This document shows, piece by piece, positions 5,900-13,507 of a DNA stretch of 15,147 nucleotides (its first letter is position 1; each line of letters opens with the position of its first letter). The translations under genes and the position numbers were made by a program. Source of the DNA: Ktedonobacterales bacterium (lineage in GTDB: Bacteria > Chloroflexota > Ktedonobacteria > Ktedonobacterales > JADMIN01); the NCBI GenBank assembly GCA_025450405.1, contig JANWHL010000193.1:1-15147 (forward strand), written 5' to 3'. The notes beneath the pieces are model-generated. The model was not told the DNA's origin. It searched no databases and was given only the letters and a program-made list of their open reading frames with translations.

Positions 5900-5983
5900 G
5901 CCGGCGGCGCCCGAGGTTCGGCATGCGCGGCCCGACGCGGAGACGCGAGGCGGAGACGCGACGCGGAGAGAGGTGGAGGAACA

Positions 5984-8155
5984 ATGGCGAGTGATGGGGC
6001 GAGCGATGAGATGGGGATGGAGCAGACGGTCGCGAGCGGTGCATCCGGTGCCGCACAGGCCGCGCCAAATGAGACCGCGGCGACTCCGGCGACCTCTGCG
6101 CCGCTCGATGTGACCGGCGCCGCCGTCTGGGCCGGCGTGTCCGCCGCGTCCAGCGCGTCCGACGGCGCTGAAGCGCGGGATACGCCCAGCGGGGCGGAGA
6201 GACCATCTGTGCCGTCGTCCACACCGCTCACATCCCCCACCCCCACACCGTCCACGCCCGCGGCGCCCGTACCGACAGCCTCCTCCCCCGCGGGGCCCGA
6301 GCCGGTGCCCGTGCGGGAGGGCAGCGACGACTTCGATCGCTACTACGCCGTCCGCCTCTACCAGGGCAATCTCGCCCTCTCGCCCGATGGGCAGCAGGTG
6401 GCCTACCTCGTCAACACCTCCGGCCAGTTCAACATCTGGCGCCAGCCCATCACCGGTGGCTGGCCCACCCAGGTCACCACGTTCGAGCGCGAGACGGCGC
6501 GCATGGTGCTTTGGTCGCCGGCCGGCGACCTGATCGGCATGGCCGACGCCGATGGCGCGGAGCAATACCAGGTCTTCGCCGTCCCCTCCGGCGGCGGTGC
6601 GGTGCGCTACTTCACCGCCCGCCCCGACGTCCAGTATCAGGTTTCGCCGCGCGCGCTCGCGCCGGATGGACGCCGGCTCGTCTACGCCGGCAATGAGCGC
6701 GTGCCCACCGACGCCGATGTATTCGTGCGCGATCTCGACACCGGCCAGACCCGGACCATCCTTGCCAACGGCCGCTTGAATGTGCCCGTCAACTGGTCGC
6801 CAGACGGGCGCCAGGTGACCGTGCTGGACGTCCGGAGTAACACCGACCTCCATCTCTGGCTGGTGGACGCCGCCAGCGGGTCCGCCACCGAGGTGCTACC
6901 GCACGAGGAGGAGTTCTTCCTGGTCCCCGGCCCGTGGCTCCCCGACAGCTCCGGCTTCTACCTGATCACCGACCGGGGGCGTGAATTCAAGGGCGTGGCG
7001 CGCTTCAATCTCGCGACCCAGGACCTCACCTGGGTGCTGACGCCGGATTGGGATGTCGAGCACCTGGAATTGAGCCACGATGGGCGGCGGATGGTCTGGG
7101 TGCTGAACGAGGGCGGCGCGAGCCAGCTCTACGTACGCGACGCCAACCAATCCGCTCTGCGTGTGGCGGGCCTGCCGCGTGGGGTCATCGAGGACCTGAC
7201 GCTGACGCCCGACGGCCGGACGATGGCCCTGCGCATCAACGGGCCGACGGCCGCGGCGGAGATTTATGTGATCACGCTGGACGACGCGGAGGCGGGCGCG
7301 GCGCCCGCGGCCCCACGGCTCCGGCGCCTGACCTACGGCATGCTGGGCGGGCTCGGCGCCGACGACCTCGTCACGCCCGAGCCGGTCTCGATCCCCAGCC
7401 CTGACGGCCGTGATATCCCCGCCTGGCTCTACCGTCCCCGCCAGGCCGATGCCGCCCGTGTCCCGGCGCTGCTGGCCATCCACGGTGGTCCCGAGGCGCA
7501 GGAGCGTATCGAATACCATGCGCTCTACCAGTACCTGCTGGCGCGCGGCATCGCGATTCTGGCGCCCAACATCCGCGGCAGCACCGGCTACGGACTCGCC
7601 TATCAGCGCCAGATCCACCGCGACTGGGGCGGCGGCGACCTGCGCGATATCGAGGCGGCAGCGCGCTATCTGCGCGGACTCGCGTGGGTGGATAGTGAAC
7701 GCCTGGGGGTCTATGGCGGCAGCTTTGGCGGCTTCGCCACCCTTTCGGCGGCGACGCGCCTGCCGGAGTACTGGTCGGCGGCGGTGGACATCTGCGGGCC
7801 GAGCAATCTCATCACTTTCGCGCGCGCTGTCCCGCCCACCTGGCGCCGCTTCATGGCGCGCTGGGTCGGTGACCCCGATACGGAGGCGGACTTCCTGCGC
7901 GAGCGGTCGCCCATCACGTACATTGACCAGACTCGCGCGCCGCTGCTGATCCTCCAGGGCGCCAACGACCCGCGCGTCGTCAAGGCGGAGTCGGACCAGA
8001 TGGTGGAGCGGCTCCGCGGGCTGGGTCGGTCGGTCGAGTATGTCGTCTTCGCGGATGAAGGCCACGGCTTCGCCAAGCGGCGCAACCAGCTCGAGGCGTC
8101 GCGCCTGACCGCGGACTTCCTGCTGCGCCACCTGCTGGGGGAATCGGTGGGATAG
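5984..8155 (+). CDS. S9 family prolyl-oligopeptidase-type serine peptidase
   Basis: The protein is 723 residues. Residues 1 to about 105 are Ala/Pro/Ser/Thr-rich with no hydrophobic signal peptide. Residues about 110-460 contain repeated beta-propeller blades of TolB/WD40-like type (LALSPDGQQVAYL, VLWSPAGDLIGM, LAPDGRRLVYAGNE, VNWSPDGRQVTVLD, LSHDGRRMVWVLNE, LTPDGRTMALRI). The C-terminal part is an alpha/beta-hydrolase with LLAIHGGPEAQ, the nucleophile Ser580 in GGSFGG, Asp662 in QGANDPRV and His694 in DEGHGF, a complete catalytic triad. Family members cleave short peptides, often after proline, or as acylaminoacyl peptidases; the exact specificity is not visible. The ATG at 5984 follows GGAGG by 4 bases and is downstream of the promoter. 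A cytoplasmic location is inferred from the lack of a signal. A family 3 repeat begins 14 bp after the stop. Confidence 0.92.
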   Translation: MASDGASDEMGMEQTVASGASGAAQAAPNETAATPATSAPLDVTGAAVWAGVSAASSASDGAEARDTPSGAERPSVPSSTPLTSPTPTPSTPAAPVPTASSPAGPEPVPVREGSDDFDRYYAVRLYQGNLALSPDGQQVAYLVNTSGQFNIWRQPITGGWPTQVTTFERETARMVLWSPAGDLIGMADADGAEQYQVFAVPSGGGAVRYFTARPDVQYQVSPRALAPDGRRLVYAGNERVPTDADVFVRDLDTGQTRTILANGRLNVPVNWSPDGRQVTVLDVRSNTDLHLWLVDAASGSATEVLPHEEEFFLVPGPWLPDSSGFYLITDRGREFKGVARFNLATQDLTWVLTPDWDVEHLELSHDGRRMVWVLNEGGASQLYVRDANQSALRVAGLPRGVIEDLTLTPDGRTMALRINGPTAAAEIYVITLDDAEAGAAPAAPRLRRLTYGMLGGLGADDLVTPEPVSIPSPDGRDIPAWLYRPRQADAARVPALLAIHGGPEAQERIEYHALYQYLLARGIAILAPNIRGSTGYGLAYQRQIHRDWGGGDLRDIEAAARYLRGLAWVDSERLGVYGGSFGGFATLSAATRLPEYWSAAVDICGPSNLITFARAVPPTWRRFMARWVGDPDTEADFLRERSPITYIDQTRAPLLILQGANDPRVVKAESDQMVERLRGLGRSVEYVVFADEGHGFAKRRNQLEASRLTADFLLRHLLGESVG

Positions 8156-8168
8156 GGGCCGGGGAGAA

Positions 8169-8285
8169 CTCACAATGAGGACACAGAGGGAGATGAAACC
8201 ACAGAGAGCACAGAGGGACAGAGAGGGACAGAGAGGAACGGGGCGAGGAGAGGATGGAACCGCCGAGGGCGCGGAGGAGGGGAGA
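8169..8285. repeat. CACAGAG-type dispersed repeat, family 3 (copy 2)
   Basis: The block starts with CTCACAATGAGGACACAGAGG 14 bp after the peptidase stop, continues with GAAACCACAGAGAGCACAGAGGG, GACAGAGAGGGACAGAGAGG, and ends with GAACCGCCGAGGGCGCGGAGG. Its length is about that of copy 1 (604-720) and it lies in the opposite orientation. The start TCACAAT...AGGAC matches the outer ends of the copy at 14528-14752. Confidence 0.75.
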
Positions 8286-8350
8286 GCGGAGGCGTAGGTT
8301 GCCGGGACGCGGATAACGCGGTGGACCGGAGGATGTGCACGGCGGGGGCG

Positions 8351-8402
8351 GACTGGGTGGTGGGGAGAGCATGCGGAATTGAAGTTCCGCGCGTACTCCT
8401 GA
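8351..8402. repeat. Short palindromic repeat, family 2 (copy 3)
   Basis: The head GGGTGGTGGGG (8355-8365) is followed by the core GCGGAATT-GA-AGTTCCGC (8373-8390) and the flank GCGTACTCCTGA. The core is identical to copy 1 at 240-257. The flank is altered and runs directly into the 14-bp tandem array at 8397. Confidence 0.8.
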
Positions 8403-8451
8403 CATCCGCCTCCTGACATCCGCCTCCTGACATCCGCCTCCTGAGATGCGC
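8397..8451 (+). repeat. 14-bp tandem array
   Basis: TCCTGACATCCGCC is repeated three times exactly (8397-8410, 8411-8424, 8425-8438), followed by a degenerate fourth unit starting TCCTGAGATGCGC. The first unit overlaps the conserved CCTGA flank of the palindromic repeat copy 3, so the array looks like an expansion from the edge of that repeat. It ends about 140 bp before the lipid-kinase start. Confidence 0.85.
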
Positions 8452-8593
8452 GGAGCGCCACCATGCTCGCGCGCCTTCGCGGCGCGATCCGGCCAATGAG
8501 GAATGCTGCGCGCGCCACACGGTGGGTCCTGGTCACCCAATCGGAATCAATTGGCGAGATGTGTATGCGGCGGGACGCCAGGAGGCGAGGACG

Positions 8594-9772
8594 ATGGACG
8601 TCGCGCGCGGTCCGGTCATCCTGATCGTGAGCCCGCACGCCGGACGGATGACCGGCGGCGATCCCACCGTGTACGTCGCGGACGCGCTGCGGCGCACTGG
8701 GGTCGCGGTGGGACGCGTGCTGGAGGTCAGCGCACTGGATGAGGCGGCGCCCCAGGGGACGGCCTGGCGCGCGGAGGGTTTCGCGGCGGCGGTGGTCGCG
8801 GGCGGCGATGGCACGGTGGGCGCGGTGGCCACGCATGTCGCCGGCACCGATTTGCCACTGGGCATCCTGCCGCTGGGCACCGCCAACGACGTGGCGCGCT
8901 CGCTGGAGATTCCGCAAGACCTGGCGGGCGCGTGCGCGGTCGTCGCCGAGGGCGTGACCGGCGCGATCGATATCGGCGAGGCCCGGCCGGGCGCGACCGA
9001 GCCCGGCGCGCCTGACGTGATCGCCGCCGCCGAGGCGGCCGGCGCCGAGACGCCCGCCGTCATACGCATGGAGGAGCGGGCGTGGCGGGGAGCGTATTTC
9101 CTGCACGCCCTCACCCTGGGTCTGAATGTCGAATTCGCGCGCCTGGCCACCGACGCCGCGCGCCGCCGCCTCTGGGGGCCGCTGAACTATTCGGCGGCGG
9201 CCATCGAGGCGCTGGCCCGGCTGCGTCCGCTGCCCACCACGGTGCGCCTGGAGGGCGTGACCGCGAGCGCCTATGGCATGCGTATGCCCGGACCATCCGG
9301 ACCCGACGAGGCCGCTGGCGATGGCCTGCGGGTGACTGAGAACGCCACGACGCGGATTATCGCCGGCAACATGATCCAGCTCGCCGCGATCGTCACGCCG
9401 GTTTTCGGCGGCGCCGCCAATCTCCGCATGCCCGACGTCTCGCTGAGCGATCACCTGCTCGACTTCGTGGTGATCGAGGCGTTGGCGCCCTATCACCTGC
9501 GCACGTTGGTCGAGCGTCTCGGAGCTGGGCCGCCCGACATCCCCGACGCCGTCGGCTCCGCGCTGGCACCGCCAGGCGCGCCACAGCCGCTGGAGCTGCC
9601 CGGCCTCTGGCGCTTCAAGGCGCGGCGCGCGGTCATCGAGCGTCCGCCCGAGGTGGACGTGACCCTGGACGGCGAGGTGCGGGCGCGCACACCGCTCGAG
9701 ATGCGCTGCGTGCCCGCTGGGCTGACGGTCCTGCTGCCGCGCGCACGGGCCGGGGAGGTGCTGGGTGGCTAA
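8594..9772 (+). CDS. Diacylglycerol kinase-type lipid kinase (YegS/BmrU family)
   Basis: The protein is 392 residues. The diacylglycerol kinase catalytic domain is recognised by SPHAG near the N-terminus, GGDGT (70-74), and LPLGTAND (92-99), the nucleotide- and metal-binding signatures. Later motifs are FLHALTLGLNVEFARLATDA and a C-terminal VTLDGEVRARTPLEMRCVPAGLTVLLPR, the second conserved part of the family. Members phosphorylate diacylglycerol or related lipids with ATP at the inner membrane; the actual substrate cannot be read from sequence. There are extra Ala-rich insertions (about 136-155 and 235-255) compared with a usual family length near 300. The ATG at 8594 follows AGGAGG by 8 bases. 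The stop overlaps the GTG of the helicase by 8 bp, so the two are probably translated from one message. Confidence 0.9.
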   Translation: MDVARGPVILIVSPHAGRMTGGDPTVYVADALRRTGVAVGRVLEVSALDEAAPQGTAWRAEGFAAAVVAGGDGTVGAVATHVAGTDLPLGILPLGTANDVARSLEIPQDLAGACAVVAEGVTGAIDIGEARPGATEPGAPDVIAAAEAAGAETPAVIRMEERAWRGAYFLHALTLGLNVEFARLATDAARRRLWGPLNYSAAAIEALARLRPLPTTVRLEGVTASAYGMRMPGPSGPDEAAGDGLRVTENATTRIIAGNMIQLAAIVTPVFGGAANLRMPDVSLSDHLLDFVVIEALAPYHLRTLVERLGAGPPDIPDAVGSALAPPGAPQPLELPGLWRFKARRAVIERPPEVDVTLDGEVRARTPLEMRCVPAGLTVLLPRARAGEVLGG

Positions 9773-12659
9773 GCGACGGCGGGATCGCGCCGCGGAGTCC
9801 GCGGCGGACCAGGGGGACGCGTTGGGGGACACGTTGGGCGGCGCCACGGACGATCGCACGGACGCCGACTGGGAGCGGACAGACCGCGAGGGACCAGACG
9901 GCGCCGATGAGGAAGACGCCGCCAACCAGGTGGACGAGTTCGCCGCCCAGCTGCCGTTCGCGCTCGATCCCTATCAGCGCGAGGCGGCGCTCCGGCTGGC
10001 GCGCGGCCGCTCCGTGCTGGTGGCGGCGCCCACCGGGACTGGTAAGACCGTGGTGGCGGAATTCGCCATCTGGCGGGCGAGGCGGGCGGGCCAGCGCGCG
10101 ATCTACACCGCTCCGCTCAAGGCCCTCTCGAATCAGAAGTACCGCGACCTCCGGCGCCTCCACGGCGCCGAGGCGGTGGGCCTGCTCACGGGCGACATCG
10201 TGGAGCACCCCACCGCGCCGATCGTGGTCATGACCACCGAGATCTACCGCAACATGCTGCTGGAGGGCAGCCGGGTGGGCCGCGCCGCGGCGGCGGTGGA
10301 AGCGGCGAGCACCAGGAGCACCACGAGCGCGACAAGCGGGCCGGCCGTGGTGGGTCGCGGAGGCACGACGGACATGGCGCGCCAGGCCGCGCTGGACGAC
10401 GAGCTCTCGAACGTCGGCTGCGTGATCTTCGATGAGCTGCACTATCTGAGCGATCTGGAGCGCGGTCCGGTGTGGGAGGAGGCCATCATCCACTCCCCGG
10501 CCCACGTGACCCTCGTCGGCCTCTCCGCCACCGTCAGCAACGCCGATCAATTGCGCGCGTGGATCGCCCGCGTCCACGGATCCACCGACCTCTCGTTGCA
10601 CGTGGAACGGGCAGTCCCCCTAGAAGATTTCTACTTTCTCGATGGAAATTTGCATCTCGTCCGCGACGCGGATGGAAACAGAATTGCCGTATTTCCTGGG
10701 ATCGGGGGCGAAGCCAAGCTCGCCCGGGAACGGATGAATCCGCGGCGGTATGTCTTCGACGGCGCACGCTCGCCGGCCACTGATCGGTCAACGGCGAACG
10801 ATCCCACGCGCTCCGGATCGCCCCGTGCCGAGACGGGAAGACCGGCCAGCGGCGCGGGTCGGGCGCCGGATAAATCGCCGCGCGGACCAGCCGGCGCCGC
10901 GGGGGCTTCCGCGGCCACGGACGCCTCATCCGACGCATCGGCCGATGCCGCGCCCATCCGCCGCGAGGCGCCCCAGCCCGGCGAGATCCTCACCGCCCTT
11001 CGGGCCGCGGGCCTGCTGCCCTGCCTCTATTTCCTGCCCGGACGCCGCGCCGTGGAGACCGCCGCCGAGAGCGCCGCCAGTCACCTGCTGGTGAGCCCGG
11101 ACCAGCGCGCACGCGTCCACGCGGAGGTCCAGGGCTGGGTGCGCGCCCTGCCCGCCGAGGACCAGCGGCTGGACCAGGTGCGCCGCCTCGCCACCCTCCT
11201 GCCGCGCGGCCTCGCCTTCCACCACGCCGGGCTGCTCCCCGGGCTCAAGGTGATGGTCGAGACGCTGTTCGCGCGCGGCGACCTGCGCGCCGTCTTCGCC
11301 ACCGACACCCTCGCCCTCGGCATCAACATGCCGGCGCGCAGCGTCGTCCTCGGCAGCCTCAGCAAGTTCGACGGCACCAGCATGCGTCTGCTCACGCCCA
11401 ACGAGTACCAGCAGCTCACCGGCCGCGCCGGCCGGCGCGGCATGGATGCCAAGGGCGCCGCCGTCATCCCCTATTCGCCGTGGGACCAGTTCGAGCCGGC
11501 CTTCGCGTTGCTGACCGGGCCGCTCCTGCCGGTCATCAGCGCCTTCATCGTCCGCTACAACACGATCCTCAACCTCTGGCGGCCGGGCGATATGACCCGG
11601 CTGCGCTCGGCCGTGGCCGCGAGCCTCCGCGAGTTCCAGCGTCATGGAGTGGACCGCGACCTGCGCCAGGGGGCGGAGCGCGACCCCGCGCGGCCGGCAC
11701 GCCGCAAGGAGCGCGACCGGCGCCGTCCCGACCGTTTCGGCCTCAGCCGGGCGGCCCTCGCCGAGCTCAACGCCACCATTATGGTCCTGCGTCTGCTCGG
11801 CTACATCGGCGAGGACGACCACCTTACCCTCCGTGGCCGGCTCCTCCGCGCGCTCTTCCATCCGGCGGGGATGGTCCTCACCGAGCTGGCGCTGTCCGAC
11901 GCGCTGGACGACCTGGGTCCCGCCGAGCTGGCCGAGGTGGTGAGCTGGTTCACCTTCGACGACGACCGGTCGCTGCGCAACCTGAACACGCTGCCGCACC
12001 GGCTGATGGAGACGCGCCGCGAGATCTACCGCGCGCTTCGCCTGGTGCAGGGGATGGAGTACGACTACGGCGTGACGATGAGCCCCGGCGTCTCCGACGA
12101 CTTCTACGGCATCGCCCTCAACTGGTGGCGCGGGATGTCGCTGGGTGGGCTGCTGCGCCGCGTGGACCTCGCCGAGGGTGATCTGCTGGTCTCGCTCAAC
12201 CAGACCATTGACCTGCTCCAGCAGCTCCAGGGGGCGGTTGGCCAGGCGCTGGACGACCGCGAGCTCTGGGGTGCCGCCGACGATGAGGAATTCGGCGAGC
12301 CGGGCTCTGGTGAGCCGCCCGCGGTCAATCGTCGCGCTGGGGAGCCACGCGGGGGCGCGAGCCGCCCTGGTGGGCGGCGCCGGCGGCGCGACCTGGCCAG
12401 GCTCCATGACCGGCTCACTGATCTCCGGCCCGCCCTCGACGCCGCCTGGCGCGGACTGCTCCGTGGCAGCGTCGCCCAGAGCCGCGCCATCCCGTCCATG
12501 GTCACGACCACACCCACTGGCGACGTCACCGCGGGCCCTGCCTCTCCCGACGCGGTCCCACTCCCCATGGCGGAGGATGAGGACGCCGCCGACGCCGCCC
12601 AGGACCGCGCGACCACGCCGACCGGGCCCGATGTTGACGCGGACCGGCCGATTGAATAG
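9765..12659 (+). CDS. Ski2-like SF2 DEAD/DEAH-box helicase (HelY/Mtr4-type) with DSHCT-like C-terminus
   Basis: This 964-residue protein is a superfamily 2 ATP-dependent helicase. Motifs are Walker A APTGTGKT (88-95), Ia TAPLKALSNQKYRDL, GLLTGDI, Walker B DELH (223-226), SAT (254-256), HHAGLLPG, ATDTLALGINMPAR, and motif VI QLTGRAGRRG (550-559). A DSHCT-like helical domain follows (WWRGMSLGGLLRRVDLAEGDLLVSLNQTIDLL, around 787-820). This arrangement is shared with actinobacterial HelY and eukaryotic Mtr4/Ski2, RNA helicases linked to RNA processing or decay; that role is inferred here. Two low-complexity insertions interrupt the core, at about 166-212 in RecA1 and 332-403 between the RecA lobes, and the last 90 residues are disordered-looking. 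The GTG start is 6 bases after GGGGAGG and overlaps the kinase stop. Residues about 281-315 are encoded by a codon patch unlike the rest. Confidence 0.92.
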   Translation: MAKRRRDRAAESAADQGDALGDTLGGATDDRTDADWERTDREGPDGADEEDAANQVDEFAAQLPFALDPYQREAALRLARGRSVLVAAPTGTGKTVVAEFAIWRARRAGQRAIYTAPLKALSNQKYRDLRRLHGAEAVGLLTGDIVEHPTAPIVVMTTEIYRNMLLEGSRVGRAAAAVEAASTRSTTSATSGPAVVGRGGTTDMARQAALDDELSNVGCVIFDELHYLSDLERGPVWEEAIIHSPAHVTLVGLSATVSNADQLRAWIARVHGSTDLSLHVERAVPLEDFYFLDGNLHLVRDADGNRIAVFPGIGGEAKLARERMNPRRYVFDGARSPATDRSTANDPTRSGSPRAETGRPASGAGRAPDKSPRGPAGAAGASAATDASSDASADAAPIRREAPQPGEILTALRAAGLLPCLYFLPGRRAVETAAESAASHLLVSPDQRARVHAEVQGWVRALPAEDQRLDQVRRLATLLPRGLAFHHAGLLPGLKVMVETLFARGDLRAVFATDTLALGINMPARSVVLGSLSKFDGTSMRLLTPNEYQQLTGRAGRRGMDAKGAAVIPYSPWDQFEPAFALLTGPLLPVISAFIVRYNTILNLWRPGDMTRLRSAVAASLREFQRHGVDRDLRQGAERDPARPARRKERDRRRPDRFGLSRAALAELNATIMVLRLLGYIGEDDHLTLRGRLLRALFHPAGMVLTELALSDALDDLGPAELAEVVSWFTFDDDRSLRNLNTLPHRLMETRREIYRALRLVQGMEYDYGVTMSPGVSDDFYGIALNWWRGMSLGGLLRRVDLAEGDLLVSLNQTIDLLQQLQGAVGQALDDRELWGAADDEEFGEPGSGEPPAVNRRAGEPRGGASRPGGRRRRRDLARLHDRLTDLRPALDAAWRGLLRGSVAQSRAIPSMVTTTPTGDVTAGPASPDAVPLPMAEDEDAADAAQDRATTPTGPDVDADRPIE

Positions 12660-12715
12660 GCGCCATGGCGCTCGGACGCGAAGCCACTAATCAGGGTAGC
12701 GGCCACGGACGGTGC

Positions 12716-12750
12716 GGTCTGGCGAGGAGGCGCCCTGCAGGACGCGGCTA
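12716..12750. repeat. Family 2-related repeat with alternative core
   Basis: GGCGAGGAGGCGCCCTGCAG followed by GACGCGG (12721-12747) matches 356-380, where AAGGAGGCGCCCTG is followed by AAGAGACGCGG. The leader GGCGAGGAGGCG is also the one found just before the GCGGAATT palindrome at 472. It lies about 60 bp after the helicase stop. Confidence 0.6.
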
Positions 12751-12783
12751 ACGGACCGGCGAATGTGGTGGAGTGCCAGCCAG

Positions 12784-12809
12784 ACGGACGCGCATGCCGG
12801 TGCGTCCGT
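12784..12809. terminator. Hairpin between convergent helicase and membrane-protein genes
   Basis: ACGGACGCGC (12784-12793) and GTGCGTCCGT (12800-12809) form a 10-bp stem with one G-T pair and a 6-nt loop. It lies between two convergent gene ends (12659 and 12866), so it probably ends transcription from one or both sides. There is no T-tract. Confidence 0.5.
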
Positions 12810-12865
12810 GGGCGGCGACTCGGCTATTGGCCAGTTTTCGGGAGCGTCGGTGCGAGGCTCATGGC

Positions 12866-13453
12866 TCAGCCCAACTCGCGCGTCGCCGGCACTGGAGGCA
12901 CGGGGTTGGTATCCGCGTCCACTTCCTGGTTGAGTGAGCTCAGCCAGCCGAGGAAGCCGTAGCGGCGGGCACCGAGGAGCTGCCAGGCGCGGAGGAGGCT
13001 GAAGCCGTAGACGCCGAGCAGGAGGCCCGCGATGGCATAGGGGGCGGAACGGTCGGCCGGATTGTGTACCAGTTGGATGCCGTAGGAGAGCTCGAAGCCA
13101 TAGACGAGCAGGCTAACCACGACCGGGAACATATGGCGCACGTACTCCATTGGGCCGCGGACACGCCGGAGCACATGCACACCGAGCGAGAGGGTATTGA
13201 GGAGCGAGAAGGCCGCCAATGCGGCCGTCACCCAGCCCAAGCTGTCGCCGGGGATGAGGGCGGAGAGTGAGACGAAGAAGGCGTTGACCAGCGCGGTAAA
13301 GGCGCCGGTGGCGGTGGACTGCCGTTGGATGGGCGCCTCCGGCATGACCGTGCGCTCGGGCGCGATCGAGATCGCCACGAAGAGCAGCCCAATGAGGGCG
13401 GCCCCCGCTCCCGCGCTCGCCGCGAAGTAGGCGGTAAACGTTTGGGTGATCAT
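12866..13453 (-). CDS. Small five-helix integral membrane protein of unknown function
   Basis: The protein is 195 residues. Five hydrophobic segments fit membrane helices at about 8-30, 48-68, 72-95, 107-129 and 137-160. A short polar N-terminus and the hydrophilic tail (about 170-195, NQEVDADTNPVPPVPATRELG) lie at the ends. The first helix is Gly/Ala-rich (AASAGAGAALIGLLFVAISI) and is followed by APERT; Arg-rich loops (LRRVRG, GARRYG) follow helices 3 and 5, as expected for cytoplasmic loops. I do not recognise a characterised family. The ATG has AGGGG 4-5 bases upstream. The gene is 54 bp downstream of the aldolase gene on the same strand, so cotranscription is likely, but a functional link, for example in transport, would be a guess. 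Confidence 0.8.
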   Translation of the reverse strand: MITQTFTAYFAASAGAGAALIGLLFVAISIAPERTVMPEAPIQRQSTATGAFTALVNAFFVSLSALIPGDSLGWVTAALAAFSLLNTLSLGVHVLRRVRGPMEYVRHMFPVVVSLLVYGFELSYGIQLVHNPADRSAPYAIAGLLLGVYGFSLLRAWQLLGARRYGFLGWLSSLNQEVDADTNPVPPVPATRELG

Positions 13454-13507
13454 GGTTCCCCTCTCTCCCGGCCCGTGACCTCCCCGCCGCTGGCCTTACG
13501 CCCCATG

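Noticed and set aside
5933..5972. GACGCGGAG/GGCGGAGACGCG run before the S9 start as a fourth family 3 copy
   Set aside because: Only short pieces match and the longer CACAGAG/CGCCGAG unit structure is absent; a purine-rich leader next to the Shine-Dalgarno is an adequate explanation.
6896..9925. Very long minus-strand open frame (1009 codons)
   Set aside because: It runs across three plus-strand genes with clear motifs and across the intergenic repeats, and its composition is that of an antisense shadow.
10926..12407. Minus-strand open frame of 493 codons opposite the helicase
   Set aside because: The plus strand holds conserved helicase motifs throughout; the antisense frame has no recognisable domain or ribosome-binding site.
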